Assembly (NCBI RefSeq): GCF_015594625.1
Contig: NZ_JADNRQ010000021.1
Coordinates: 1 to 52,385, forward strand
Direction: 5' to 3'
Length of the DNA: 52,385 bases
Source of the DNA: Desulfallas sp. Bu1-1
GTDB taxonomy: Bacteria; Bacillota; Desulfotomaculia; Desulfotomaculales; Desulfallaceae
This document shows, piece by piece, positions 44,362-52,385 of the stretch (position 1 is its first letter; every line of letters starts with the position of its first letter). Below the pieces are notes generated by a model, which saw only the letters and a list, made by a program, of their open reading frames with translations, ran no database searches and was not told the origin of the DNA. The position numbers and the translations under genes were made by a program.

Positions 44362-45669
44362 TTATTCCAGCATACCCGGCAGAAAAGTGACCACCCGGGG
44401 AAAGGCGACCAGGATCACCAGGCAGGCCACCAGCGCCGCCAGGAAGGGCCAGATGCCTTTAAAAATCGTCTCCAGCGGCACATCCGGGGCGACTCCCTTG
44501 ATGATATACACGTTCATGCCCACCGGCGGCGTAATCACACCCATGGCCACCACCATCACGATGATCACCCCGAACCAGATCGGGTCATATCCCAGGGTGG
44601 TTACCACCACAGGGAAAAAGATGGGTATGGTCAACAGCACCAGGGCCAGGGCATCGATGAAACAGCCCAGGATCAAATAGATCAGCAGCACGATTCCGAC
44701 GACGACAAAAGGAGGCAGGGGCAACGCGCCGGCCCAGTTGGCCAGTTCAAAGGGCACCCTGCTGACCGCCATGAAACGGCCGAAAATGATGGCCCCGGCC
44801 ACCATCAACATGATCATGGCCGTGGTTCGGGTGGCATCCCAAAGGGATCTTTTAAAGCCGTCCCAGCTCAGGCGCCTTTGCAGCAGGGCTACCGCCAGCA
44901 CGCCGGCGGCGCCCACAGCTCCCGCTTCCGTGGGGGTGAACCACCCGGCGAACAGCCCGCCAATGGAGATGGAGAATACAACCAGCACTTCCGCCAGCCC
45001 ACCCCGGAGCGCGCCAAGCCTTTCCCGCCAGCTTGATTTGACACCGGCCGGCCCCAGCGCGGGGTTGCGGGCGGCCAGGATATAGATGGCCAGCATGTAC
45101 AGCAGCATAAGCAGGATTCCCGGGATGATCCCGGCCATAAACAGTTTACCCACCGATTGTTCCGTGGCCATGCCGTAAACAATCATGATCACGCTGGGCG
45201 GAATCAGAACGCCCAGGACCCCGCCGGCCGCAATACTGGCGGTGGCCAGGGAAGTATCGTATTTATATTTCTTCATTTCCGGCAGGGCGATGGCCCCCAT
45301 TGTGGCCGCCGTGGCCGTATTGGAACCGCAGATGGCCCCAAACACGGCGCAAGCCGCCTGGGTGGCTATGGCAAGCCCCCCGGGGTAATGCCCGATGAGC
45401 TTGTAAGCAAAAACATACAACCTGGAACCAATCCCGGAATAAAAAGCCAGGAAGCCCATCCAAACAAACATGGCGATAACGCCCAGTGAATAAGACGAAA
45501 AGGTGGAGTAAATTTCCTTTGCCACCATGTCAAACGAGGCCGCCGGTGAAACCAGCCAGCTGAAACCCAGAAAGCCCACCAGCGCCATGGCGTAAGCAAT
45601 GGGCATCCGCAAAATCAACAGGACAAAGAAAGCCAGTATGCCAATTAAACCAATGACCAGCGGGCTCAT
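44362..45669 (-). CDS. dctM: TRAP transporter large permease (DctM)
   Basis: A 435-residue membrane protein with about twelve helices and the DctM signatures GSNTATAATMGAIALPEM and GGVLGVLIPPSVIMIVYG. It is the channel subunit of a tripartite ATP-independent transporter driven by a sodium or proton gradient. The start overlaps dctQ by 4 bp. Substrate unknown; such systems usually take up carboxylates or sulfonates. Confidence 0.93.
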   Translation of the reverse strand: MSPLVIGLIGILAFFVLLILRMPIAYAMALVGFLGFSWLVSPAASFDMVAKEIYSTFSSYSLGVIAMFVWMGFLAFYSGIGSRLYVFAYKLIGHYPGGLAIATQAACAVFGAICGSNTATAATMGAIALPEMKKYKYDTSLATASIAAGGVLGVLIPPSVIMIVYGMATEQSVGKLFMAGIIPGILLMLLYMLAIYILAARNPALGPAGVKSSWRERLGALRGGLAEVLVVFSISIGGLFAGWFTPTEAGAVGAAGVLAVALLQRRLSWDGFKRSLWDATRTTAMIMLMVAGAIIFGRFMAVSRVPFELANWAGALPLPPFVVVGIVLLIYLILGCFIDALALVLLTIPIFFPVVVTTLGYDPIWFGVIIVMVVAMGVITPPVGMNVYIIKGVAPDVPLETIFKGIWPFLAALVACLVILVAFPRVVTFLPGMLE

Positions 45670-46226
45670 TTGCTGACCGCCGCCTTTTTAATGGACTCCA
45701 CCCCGGTGCCCGCCACGGGGTAACCTTTTTTCAGGGTAACGCCAGCTGCCACTTTCTTAGCCGATTCAACCAGCCTGACCGCAAACACCAGGCAAAGCGC
45801 CGCCAGGCCAAAGGCCACAAGATAAACAAACGGGTAAACCGGCACCTGGGCGGACGGGGATACCACGCCGCTGGTTTTCATGCTATTGGCATATTGTAAA
45901 ACGAACCAGGCGGACAGGCTCCAGAAGCCCAGCGCAATAACATTTAAAATTGTATCCACCATCGACTGAACCCTGGCCGGAAACCGGTCCACCACGAAGC
46001 CGACCGCAATGTGACCGTCCTGCAGGGCGCAATGGGCCAGGGCAAAGGCGATCATCGCAGCAGTCAAAAAGCCAACGTGCTCGTAGGCACCCAAAATGGG
46101 GTGATTGAACACAGCGCGCATTACAATATTGGCAACAACCAGCAGCATAATCGCCACCATGCAGAAGCCCGCTATCCTGTCCAGCAACCGGCTGAATCCG
46201 GTAACCAGCCCGGCAAATTGTTTCAT
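45666..46226 (-). CDS. dctQ: TRAP transporter small permease (DctQ)
   Basis: A 186-residue protein with four membrane helices and the DctQ-type segment YEHVGFLTAAMIAFALAHC. It pairs with the large permease. Between dctP and dctM, in the order P-Q-M. Confidence 0.9.
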   Translation of the reverse strand: MKQFAGLVTGFSRLLDRIAGFCMVAIMLLVVANIVMRAVFNHPILGAYEHVGFLTAAMIAFALAHCALQDGHIAVGFVVDRFPARVQSMVDTILNVIALGFWSLSAWFVLQYANSMKTSGVVSPSAQVPVYPFVYLVAFGLAALCLVFAVRLVESAKKVAAGVTLKKGYPVAGTGVESIKKAAVSK

Positions 46227-46249
46227 TTCAGCCCAACCCCCGGCAAAAG

Positions 46250-47347
46250 TTATTTATATTCCTGGTTGTATTTATCCGCCAGTTCCTTGACCGTATTTAA
46301 AATCTCCCGCCCGTTAAGACCCTTTGCGTCCATTTTGGCCACAAACTCCTCCTGGATGGGCTCAACCAGCTTGATCCAGCGCTGGGTTTCCTCGTCCGAA
46401 AGATTGATCACTTTCATGCCCGTTTCTTCAACCGCCCATTTCAACGCGGCCTCGTTTTGTTTGTCCCATAAGCCCATGGCCACTTCTTCAAAGTATTTTT
46501 CGTTCACCTTTTCGATGGCCTGCTGCACTTCCGGGCTCAAAGCATTCCACTTATCCAGGTTCATGGTGATAAAGAACAAAGTGTTATAAAGAAACGGCGT
46601 TCTGGTCAAATAGTCGGTGACTTCCGCGTGCTTCCAGCCTTTCAATACCTCGACGGGGGACAGGTTTCCCTTAACCACGCCCTTGGCCAGCGCTTCGTAC
46701 GCTTCGGACTGCGGCATCGCCACCGGCGTAGCCCCCAGCGCCTCCAGCGTTTTGGCGCTCAGCCCGGTGGCCCTGACCTCCAGCCCTTTCAGGTCGTCCA
46801 GGCTGCGCACCGGAACCTTGGTGAACAAATCTCCCGGGCCGGTGGTCAGCACCATCATCAGCTTGGTATCCTGCACTTCCTCCGGGTTAAGTTTCTTAAT
46901 TCCTTCCCAGGCAACTTTACTGGCCACCTTGGAATTATTGTAAGTGATGCCCGGCAGTTCAAATACTTCGAGGACCGGGAATCGCCCGCGGGTATAAGAG
47001 AAACACGAAAGCCCGATATCGGCGATGCCTGTAACCACCCCGTCATATATCGCATCCGCCTTCAACAAGGTTTCACCCGGGTAGCTGGTGATCTTAACCT
47101 GGCCGCCCGTGGCTTCTTCAATGGCCCGGGCCCAGGGCTGGATAAGCTCGGTTTCGGCCGGGTGGGTACTGGGGAAAAAGTGCGCCAGTTTGAGTTCCAC
47201 CGTTGCCGGTTGGCCCTGTTGGGATTCTTTGGCGCCGGACGAACAACCAGTCAACGCCAGCAGCATGGCCGCTGCCAGTAAAAGCAGCACCATTCCATTG
47301 CCCCGTGCAAACAACCTCCAACTGCGTCTAAATTGCCATCCTTTCAC
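46250..47347 (-). CDS. dctP: TRAP transporter substrate-binding lipoprotein (DctP)
   Basis: A 365-residue binding protein anchored by a lipobox (ALTGC, Cys35). LAHFFPSTHPAETELIQPWA is the ligand-pocket N-terminus; the LDDLKGLEVRATG segment carries the conserved arginine that binds a carboxylate in DctP proteins. GTG start behind GGAGGAGG. First gene of the transporter operon, under a 200-nt leader with a terminator immediately upstream. Confidence 0.92.
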   Translation of the reverse strand: MKGWQFRRSWRLFARGNGMVLLLLAAAMLLALTGCSSGAKESQQGQPATVELKLAHFFPSTHPAETELIQPWARAIEEATGGQVKITSYPGETLLKADAIYDGVVTGIADIGLSCFSYTRGRFPVLEVFELPGITYNNSKVASKVAWEGIKKLNPEEVQDTKLMMVLTTGPGDLFTKVPVRSLDDLKGLEVRATGLSAKTLEALGATPVAMPQSEAYEALAKGVVKGNLSPVEVLKGWKHAEVTDYLTRTPFLYNTLFFITMNLDKWNALSPEVQQAIEKVNEKYFEEVAMGLWDKQNEAALKWAVEETGMKVINLSDEETQRWIKLVEPIQEEFVAKMDAKGLNGREILNTVKELADKYNQEYK

Positions 47348-47382
47348 CGGTTAACCTCCTCCTTGATTGTATAAATAACAAT

Positions 47383-47565
47383 AAAAAAAACTCCCGTAGG
47401 AGTTTAAAAGTGCGGTCAAAATCGCGAGGGGCATAATAAGCTGGTTTTACTACGCCCCGGGAAAAGGGGCATGCCCGGAAAAACCGCGCCTTTTACCTAC
47501 CGTCTTACTGTTCTACCCTTTGGGAAAAATTCAATTAACCGTACTCCCATACCAACTTACCTACC
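47383..47565 (-). promoter_or_regulatory. Structured leader RNA of the TRAP operon, with attenuator
   Basis: The leader from the promoter at 47566-47594 to dctP holds a 12-bp stem GGGGCGTAGTAA/TTATTATGCCCC (47428-47439, 47447-47458), a CCGGG/CCCGG hairpin (47456-47479) and a perfect terminator AAACTCC/GGAGTTT with eight T (47383-47405) just before the gene. The motif GGTAGGTAA occurs twice in its 5' half. The arrangement is that of a terminator-controlled riboswitch, but I do not recognise the class. Confidence 0.65.
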
Positions 47566-47594
47566 AGTTTAATACAACCCGAGCGAAAGATCAA
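47566..47594 (-). promoter_or_regulatory. SigA-type promoter of the TRAP leader
   Basis: TTGATC (47594-47589) and TAAACT (47571-47566) on the minus strand, 17 bp apart. Confidence 0.6.
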
Positions 47595-47630
47595 CTATTA
47601 ATGCTTGCTATTTTCGCTTCTCAATGAAAT

Positions 47631-48608
47631 ATACTTAAGGGAAAAAAATTTTTAACCGGTATCGCTTTTACGGCCACATTGTTTTTTGGAAGCGTCGCAT
47701 CGGCCTCTGATTATACTGTTTGCGCGGGTGACAGCCTGTGGAAAATATCCCGGCAATTTGGAATAAGCATTGATCATATCAAGCGGTTAAACAATCTTAC
47801 CAGCGATACCATATATGCCGGGCAAACATTAAGGTTGGACGCCGGTTATTCGGTCTCCAGGGGTGCTGTAAACCGCAACACCAATATCGATTTCGAAAAG
47901 ACGGGTAACGAATCAGGCAAGCCGCGGGAAAATACAAGCCAGCCCCGGGTTTACGTTGTCCAACCGGGGGACAACCCCTATACCATTGCGCAAAAATTCG
48001 GCATCCCCGTTTCCCTCCTATTGAAAAATAACCACCTGGATGAGGGTGACTTGATTTATCCCGGTCAACAAATGCTCATCACTGGTTATACCCCGCAAGA
48101 TCAAACGCCTGACCAGACCACCGATACCAACGCTTCCACCTCCACCGGTTACGGCCAGTTAATTGACTGGTTTACCAAAGGCCGCACCCTTTTAAAAGCA
48201 GGCGATATTTTTTCTATCGTTGATATTGGAACCAAAAAACAATTTAAGGTTAAAATGCTGGGCGGGTCCAATCATTCGGACGTCGAGCCGTTGACAAAAG
48301 AGGATACCGCCACAATGCTTCAGGTTTTCGGCAGCTGGGGGTGGACACCAAGGCCGGTCGTTATTGTAAAAGACGGGATTAAAATAGCGGGCTCCCTTTC
48401 CGGGAAACCGCACAGCATCGATACCATTGCCGACAACAACGTTAACGGGCATTTTGACTTATATTTATATAACAGCCAACCCCATGGTTCCGGCATTTCC
48501 CGCAGCTATGTCCAGCAGCACCGCGACGCCGTCATGAAAGCGGCGGGCGAAAACCAGGGTTCAACCGGCACCGCATCAACAACCGAAACAAAGCCGCCAA
48601 CCAGATAG
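47631..48608 (+). CDS. Exported LysM protein, start codon unclear
   Basis: The frame is open from 47628. Codons from about 47637 encode a signal peptide (KKFLTGIAFTATLFFGSVAS), then two LysM repeats (YTVCAGDSLWKISRQFGISI and YVVQPGDNPYTIAQKFGIPV), a Thr-rich linker and a C-terminal domain (about 165-300 of the mature part) resembling a cell-wall-associated or amidase-type fold. No ATG, GTG or TTG precedes the signal peptide; the first usable one, TTG 47679, would cut it in half. It should bind peptidoglycan outside the cell. Confidence 0.75.
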   Translation: MLKGKKFLTGIAFTATLFFGSVASASDYTVCAGDSLWKISRQFGISIDHIKRLNNLTSDTIYAGQTLRLDAGYSVSRGAVNRNTNIDFEKTGNESGKPRENTSQPRVYVVQPGDNPYTIAQKFGIPVSLLLKNNHLDEGDLIYPGQQMLITGYTPQDQTPDQTTDTNASTSTGYGQLIDWFTKGRTLLKAGDIFSIVDIGTKKQFKVKMLGGSNHSDVEPLTKEDTATMLQVFGSWGWTPRPVVIVKDGIKIAGSLSGKPHSIDTIADNNVNGHFDLYLYNSQPHGSGISRSYVQQHRDAVMKAAGENQGSTGTASTTETKPPTR

Positions 48609-48631
48609 CTATTTTCGCTGTGATAAGTCGA

Positions 48632-48655
48632 CCCCGGCACAAGCCGGGGTTTTTT
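48632..48655 (+). terminator. Rho-independent terminator
   Basis: The perfect stem CCCCGGC/GCCGGGG around four bases plus six T, directly behind the LysM gene. Confidence 0.9.
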
Positions 48656-48773
48656 CATTTTTAATAAATTATTAAGGTTTACTTAAGCTAAATGTAAATT
48701 CAGGCATTTATAATAATCGACAGATAATGAACATTAAGCAAAAGAACCACCGGGTTCTGAAAGGAGGTCACCT

Positions 48774-49955
48774 ATGAAAGCTGTTGAAATCAAGCCCGGT
48801 ATTTACTGGGTGGGAGCTATTGACTGGAACTTGCGTTATTTTCATGGTTATGTAACACCGCGGGGAACAACCTACAACGCTTATCTCATTGTCGATGACA
48901 AAATCACCCTGGTGGACACCGTCAAACATTACCTGTTTGATGAAATGCTGAGCCGGATTAAAGAAATTGTCGACCCGTCCCAAATAGACTACGTGGTTTC
49001 AAACCATGTCGAGATGGATCATTCCGGCGGCTTACCCGGGATTATGACACTTGCCCCCAAAGCTAAACTGGTAACTTCACCGCAGGGTAAAAAAGGCCTG
49101 CAGCGGTACTACAAAAAAGATGACTGGGACTTTATGGTCGTCAAATCAGGCGAGGAGCTAAAGATAGGTTCCCGAACTTTAAAATTTGTCCACGTGCCGA
49201 TGGTACACTGGCCCGATTCCATGGTCACTTACATTCCGGAAGCAAAGCTGCTGCTGCCCAACGACGCCTTCGGACAGCATATTGCCAGTGCCGGGCGATT
49301 TGATGACCAAGTGGGCTGGGATATCATCCAGGAGGAAGCGGCTACATATTACGCCAACATCGTCCTTCCCTATGGAGACAATGTAAACAAAGCTTTAGAC
49401 GTGGTAACCCAACTGGATATCGACATGATCGCTCCCAGCCACGGGGTAATTTGGCGGTCATATATCGAAAAAATTCTACCCGTGTACCGCAAGTGGGCAA
49501 ACAATGAAACAGAGAAAAAGGCCCTAATTGTTTATGATACCATGTGGAATTCCACCAAGCGGATTGCTCTGGCGCTACGGGACGGCCTGGAAGAAGCGGG
49601 AGTGCCTGTAACGGTAAGATTTCTACAAACCAGCCACATATCGGAAATCATGACCGACCTGTTAACTTCCAGGGCAATACTGATTGGCTCGCCCACCTTG
49701 AATAACGGCATGCTGCCCACAGTGAGCGCGTTTCTAACTTATATCAAAGGCCTGAGGCCCAAAAAACGGATTGGTTTGGCCTTCGGGTCCTACGGCTGGG
49801 GCGGCCAGGGGGCCAAAGAAGTTGCGGAGGCAATCAAGGACACGGGCTGGGAAATGCCCCTGGACTTGATCAACATCCAGTACCTGCCCGGTGACCACGA
49901 ACTGGACATGGCAAAAGAAGCGGGCAAAAAGCTGGGTGAAATAATTCAAGCGTAA
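48774..49955 (+). CDS. fprA: Flavodiiron protein (A-type flavoprotein)
   Basis: A 393-residue two-domain enzyme: metallo-beta-lactamase-like diiron domain (ligands in NHVEMDHSGG and in VHWPDSM and SHGVIW) and a flavodoxin domain with the FMN loops YDTMWNSTK and SPTLNNG. It reduces oxygen to water and/or nitric oxide to nitrous oxide, protecting anaerobes. Strong RBS AAAGGAGG. The next gene encodes its probable electron donor. Confidence 0.95.
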   Translation: MKAVEIKPGIYWVGAIDWNLRYFHGYVTPRGTTYNAYLIVDDKITLVDTVKHYLFDEMLSRIKEIVDPSQIDYVVSNHVEMDHSGGLPGIMTLAPKAKLVTSPQGKKGLQRYYKKDDWDFMVVKSGEELKIGSRTLKFVHVPMVHWPDSMVTYIPEAKLLLPNDAFGQHIASAGRFDDQVGWDIIQEEAATYYANIVLPYGDNVNKALDVVTQLDIDMIAPSHGVIWRSYIEKILPVYRKWANNETEKKALIVYDTMWNSTKRIALALRDGLEEAGVPVTVRFLQTSHISEIMTDLLTSRAILIGSPTLNNGMLPTVSAFLTYIKGLRPKKRIGLAFGSYGWGGQGAKEVAEAIKDTGWEMPLDLINIQYLPGDHELDMAKEAGKKLGEIIQA

Positions 49956-50015
49956 CGGCAAAATTGCAAAATGAACGAAAAAAGCTTTTATTTAAGGGAA
50001 AGGGGGTTTCACTTT

Positions 50016-50702
50016 TTGAACACCAAAGCGCTACATAAAATCAGCTACGGGCTATATATCGTCACCTCCAAAAAAGGCGACAAAATCAACGGCCAGGTGG
50101 CCAACACGGTATTCCAGATATCCGGCGACCCTGTGACAATCGCCGTCAGCATAAACAAGCAAAATTTAACCAACGAGTTTATCAGGGACAGCAAAGTATT
50201 TGGCGTGTCCATCCTGGCTCAGGAAGCCCCGCTGTCTTTAATTGGTCAATTTGGTTTTAAAACCGGCCGGGAAGTGGATAAATTTGCAAGCATCAGTTAC
50301 AAGACGGGAAATACGGGGGTTCCCTATCTAACAGATCATATTCTGGCTTACCTGGAGGCCGAGGTGATCCAAGAAGTGGATGCCGGAACACATCATATTT
50401 TCATCGGCAAAGTAACCGGAGCTGAAGTATTGAAAGAAGGCATCCCCATGACTTATGCCTATTATCACCAGATTAAGCGAGGGTCGGTGCCAAAGACGGC
50501 GCCCAATTATACACCTGAACAAACAGAAAGGAAGGTTATAATGGAAAAATACGTGTGCACAATTTGCGGCTATGTTTATGACCCGGCAGTTGGCGACCCG
50601 GAAAACGGCATTGCGCCGGATACATCCTTTGAGCGGCTTCCGGATGATTGGGTCTGTCCCGTGTGCGGAGCGGGCAAAGAGGAATTTGAAAAAGAAGCTT
50701 AA
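50016..50702 (+). CDS. hrb: Flavin reductase-rubredoxin fusion (high-molecular-weight rubredoxin)
   Basis: A 228-residue fusion. Residues 1-150 are a flavin-reductase-like FMN domain ([20 protein letters not shown]), and the C-terminal 55 are a rubredoxin with [10 protein letters not shown] and [11 protein letters not shown] binding one iron. In Moorella, Hrb passes electrons from NADH to FprA. I favour the TTG start at 50016 (AGGGGG 9 nt upstream); an ATG 15 codons earlier lacks a ribosome binding site. 15-60 bp behind fprA, same operon. Confidence 0.92.
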   Translation: MNTKALHKISYGLYIVTSKKGDKINGQVANTVFQISGDPVTIAVSINKQNLTNEFIRDSKVFGVSILAQEAPLSLIGQFGFKTGREVDKFASISYKTGNTGVPYLTDHILAYLEAEVIQEVDAGTHHIFIGKVTGAEVLKEGIPMTYAYYHQIKRGSVPKTAPNYTPEQTERKVIMEKYVCTICGYVYDPAVGDPENGIAPDTSFERLPDDWVCPVCGAGKEEFEKEA

Positions 50703-50721
50703 CTCATTGAACACAAACCGG

Positions 50722-50739
50722 CCCCGGCGCAAGCCGGGG
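50722..50739 (+). terminator. Terminator behind fprA-hrb
   Basis: CCCCGGC/GCCGGGG around four bases, nearly the same stem as at 48632, followed by TCTT. Confidence 0.65.
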
Positions 50740-50799
50740 TCTTGATGCGCGGGACGAACGTGACCCAACATTCATCCAAGAAACCCTCCTCCGGCGGAA

Positions 50800-50955
50800 G
50801 AGGGTTTCTATGTTGGCGACAGCGTTTTGCAATTCCGCAGCGGTACTTGCCAGTTCCTAGGCGGCATTGGAAACCTGCTGTACGGCGGATGCAATCTGCT
50901 CACCGGCGGCGGTAAGCTGCTGGGTACCTTCGTTTGCCTGCAACAGGCTTTCGGT
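50800..50955 (-). pseudogene. MCP C-terminal fragment with internal stop
   Basis: Minus-strand codons read LLQANEGTQQLTAAGEQIAS and AVQQVSNAA, then a TAG, then ELASTAAELQNAVANIE: the last helix of an MCP signalling domain. No upstream part is present. It is unrelated in sequence to the MCP fragment at 4422-4655 except by family. Confidence 0.75.
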
Positions 50956-51222
50956 TTAAATATCCATGTCCCCCAGTACCTGCTGGGCAAAAAATTCAAT
51001 GCATGAAGAGGAATACAGAATGCTGGTTGCAAATTCAGCGGGCAAACCGGCTTTTTCCACAGCCCGGACGGCGGACTCGTGGTCATAGGAGACCTTGATA
51101 AAATCCACCTGGATATTGCCGTCTATCTCGATCAGCGCGTAAACCGCCCGGGGGTCGCCGTGTTTGGGTTTGCCCGCGCTGCCGGCGTTAATCACATGCC
51201 GGCCCTCGAATATTGCAATTCT
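50956..51222 (-). pseudogene. C-terminal fragment of a YfcE-type metallophosphoesterase
   Basis: The frame (open to 51222, GTG at 51195) reads FEGRHVINAGSAGKPKHGDP and YALIEIDGNIQVDF, matching the C-terminal half of calcineurin-like phosphoesterases (the NPGSVGQPR motif). The N-terminal catalytic DxH and GD motifs are missing. It abuts the MCP fragment. Confidence 0.65.
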
Positions 51223-51243
51223 TTAATCCGGCCAATTCCCACG

Positions 51244-51765
51244 TTATTCACTCCCTACCCCCACATTGAATGCTTTTATGTTAATCTCGTGCAGCTTACT
51301 TGGCAGCGCTTCTTTTATGGAATTCACCATACTTTCTTTGTTAACAATGGGAGCATTCTTCAATATTACGCCCAAAAACAGCGAGTTGATCACTTTAAGG
51401 CTGCCTATATCAAGACATGTGTCCTTAAAAGGATAACCCACTTCATTTTTACCGCGCCTGGGTGTTACCGCATCTTCTTCGTATATAATCAAGCAATTTT
51501 CGTCCACTTGTTCACAGTAACGATCGTAGGCTGTTTGGGTTAGGGCAAGAACAAGGTCCGGTGTCTCACACTTGGGGTTATAGATTTCCCCGTCGGAGAT
51601 GATTACCTGAGCTTCCGAATAGCCTCCCCGGGCGGCGATGCCGTAACTCTGTGTTTGTAGAACGTTCTTTCCTTCTAAAATGGCGGCTTGGGCCAAGATA
51701 CGCCCGCCGACAATCAAGCCCTGTCCTCCATCTCCGGCCATTACTATTTGCCAGGTTTTTTTCAT
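51244..51765 (-). CDS. korC: 2-oxoacid:ferredoxin oxidoreductase, gamma subunit
   Basis: A 173-residue gamma subunit: MAGDGGQGLIVGGRILAQAA is the CoA-binding glycine-rich motif, followed by SYGIAARGGYSEAQVIIS. With alpha and beta subunits it oxidises 2-oxoglutarate or branched-chain 2-oxoacids to acyl-CoA and reduces ferredoxin. Which of these is not decided by the gamma subunit. It lies 3 bp behind the beta gene. Confidence 0.9.
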   Translation of the reverse strand: MKKTWQIVMAGDGGQGLIVGGRILAQAAILEGKNVLQTQSYGIAARGGYSEAQVIISDGEIYNPKCETPDLVLALTQTAYDRYCEQVDENCLIIYEEDAVTPRRGKNEVGYPFKDTCLDIGSLKVINSLFLGVILKNAPIVNKESMVNSIKEALPSKLHEINIKAFNVGVGSE

Positions 51766-51768
51766 TTG

Positions 51769-52385
51769 TTACCGCCCCCCTTGATCCGCTAGCTGGTTGA
51801 TTGGATTCAGTTCCCGGTAGATCGTCAGGAAATCCGGACGCTCTTTGTCAACAAATACGCCCGTGGCAATGTGGTCTATTTTTTCCTGGTCCGTCATTTT
51901 ATCAAAACGAGCTTTGGGCACGGCTCTCTCTTTCAGGTATTTCATCATGGCCAGCGGCCCGCCTGCAAAGTTTCTCCGTCCAAAATGGGTGGGGCAGGGA
52001 CTCATTATCTCTACCAGGCTAAATCCTTTTTTCTGGATAGCCTGCATGATATATTTTTTAATCTGCAGCACATGGTATGCGGTGGTACGGGCTACAAAAT
52101 TGGCACCCGATGTTTCCGCCAGGGCACATACATCAAAGCCCGGTTCCGGCACACCCCGGGGTGAAGTGGTCGTGCGCGCTGTCAGGGGACTGGTGGCCGA
52201 GTACTGGCCGCCGGTCATTCCATAGTTGTAATTGTTTACTACTACAGCGGTCAAGTCGATATTACGACGGGCGGAATGGATAAAGTGGTTGCCTCCGATA
52301 GTTACTGCATCACCGTCACCCATAAGTACGATAACATGCAGTTCGGGGTTACCTATTTTTATGCCGGTGGCAAAAGCCAGCGCCC
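51769..52385 (-). CDS. korB: 2-oxoacid:ferredoxin oxidoreductase, beta subunit (partial)
   Basis: 205 visible codons of the thiamine-diphosphate-binding beta subunit, open across the right window edge. VIVLMGDGDAVTIGGNHFIH is the ThDP-magnesium loop (GDGD) and NNYNYGMTGGQYSATSP the second cofactor motif. The alpha subunit should lie further right, outside the window. Confidence 0.92.
   Translation of the reverse strand, partial: ALAFATGIKIGNPELHVIVLMGDGDAVTIGGNHFIHSARRNIDLTAVVVNNYNYGMTGGQYSATSPLTARTTTSPRGVPEPGFDVCALAETSGANFVARTTAYHVLQIKKYIMQAIQKKGFSLVEIMSPCPTHFGRRNFAGGPLAMMKYLKERAVPKARFDKMTDQEKIDHIATGVFVDKERPDFLTIYRELNPINQLADQGGR

Noticed and set aside
48700-48773. PerR-box candidate upstream of fprA
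   Set aside because: Only one half-site (TTATAAT) is present; the second half does not match.

Overview
The window looks like a chromosomal segment of an anaerobic, Gram-positive-type Firmicute of the Desulfotomaculum/Pelotomaculum/Moorella kind. Pointers are strong GGAGG ribosome binding sites with many GTG and TTG starts, Gram-positive-type LexA boxes, a flavodiiron protein beside a flavin reductase-rubredoxin fusion, a tungstate-binding protein under a Moco/Tuco-type riboswitch, a 2-oxoacid:ferredoxin oxidoreductase and a TSUP anion transporter. The assignment is inferred from gene content; no rRNA or tRNA gene was seen.

1-15.4 kb is one long minus-strand chemosensory cluster: tandem-hairpin soluble MCP, triple-CheW, CheB, HEAT-repeat protein, CheR, CheY, CheA, STAS protein, membrane-anchored MCP-like protein, second CheY, an MCP remnant, and a PAS-PAS-GAF-GGDEF-HD-GYP protein. 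No flagellar gene is present, and the output end looks like c-di-GMP turnover rather than a motor. Its downstream end was partly duplicated: 1-1701 is a second copy with two internal deletions in which only the MCP-like gene stays open. 15.4-16.1 kb is a gene-free leader with an 18-C homopolymer, a hexanucleotide repeat and a LexA-box-like palindrome; a sister copy lies at about 1.7-1.9 kb.

16-24.4 kb is a decaying defence island: a lipoprotein gene, a frameshifted UPF0175 antitoxin with a truncated PIN toxin, a MITE-like element with 4-bp target duplications, the SMC-like Wadjet genes jetA-jetB-jetC with no jetD (the MITE sits where jetD would start), a UbiB-kinase remnant and a broken HEPN/MNT pair. 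24.5-33.5 kb holds cell-surface and transport genes (stalk-domain protein, polysaccharide deacetylase, twin CBS proteins next to a TSUP transporter) and a LexA-controlled Y-family polymerase followed by a Cys-rich protein.

33.9-38.3 kb starts with a fluoride riboswitch whose terminator runs straight into an N-terminally truncated universal stress protein. A restriction endonuclease plus DUF1156-type methyltransferase follows, bracketed by two copies of a covarying hairpin. 38.6-40.3 kb is tupA with its Moco/Tuco-type riboswitch; a second MITE copy has inserted between riboswitch and gene. 40.3-47.6 kb carries small zinc-ribbon proteins, two FAD oxidoreductases, a Uma2 nuclease and a TRAP transporter operon with a long structured leader that may be an undescribed attenuator. 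47.6-52.4 kb has a LysM protein, the oxygen/NO-detoxifying fprA-hrb pair, two gene fragments, and the gamma and (partial) beta subunits of a 2-oxoacid:ferredoxin oxidoreductase.

The most notable items are the jetD-less Wadjet operon, the two riboswitches whose links to their genes were disturbed by rearrangement, the mobile repeat responsible for at least one of these, the hairpin pair around the restriction-modification module, and the TRAP leader RNA.
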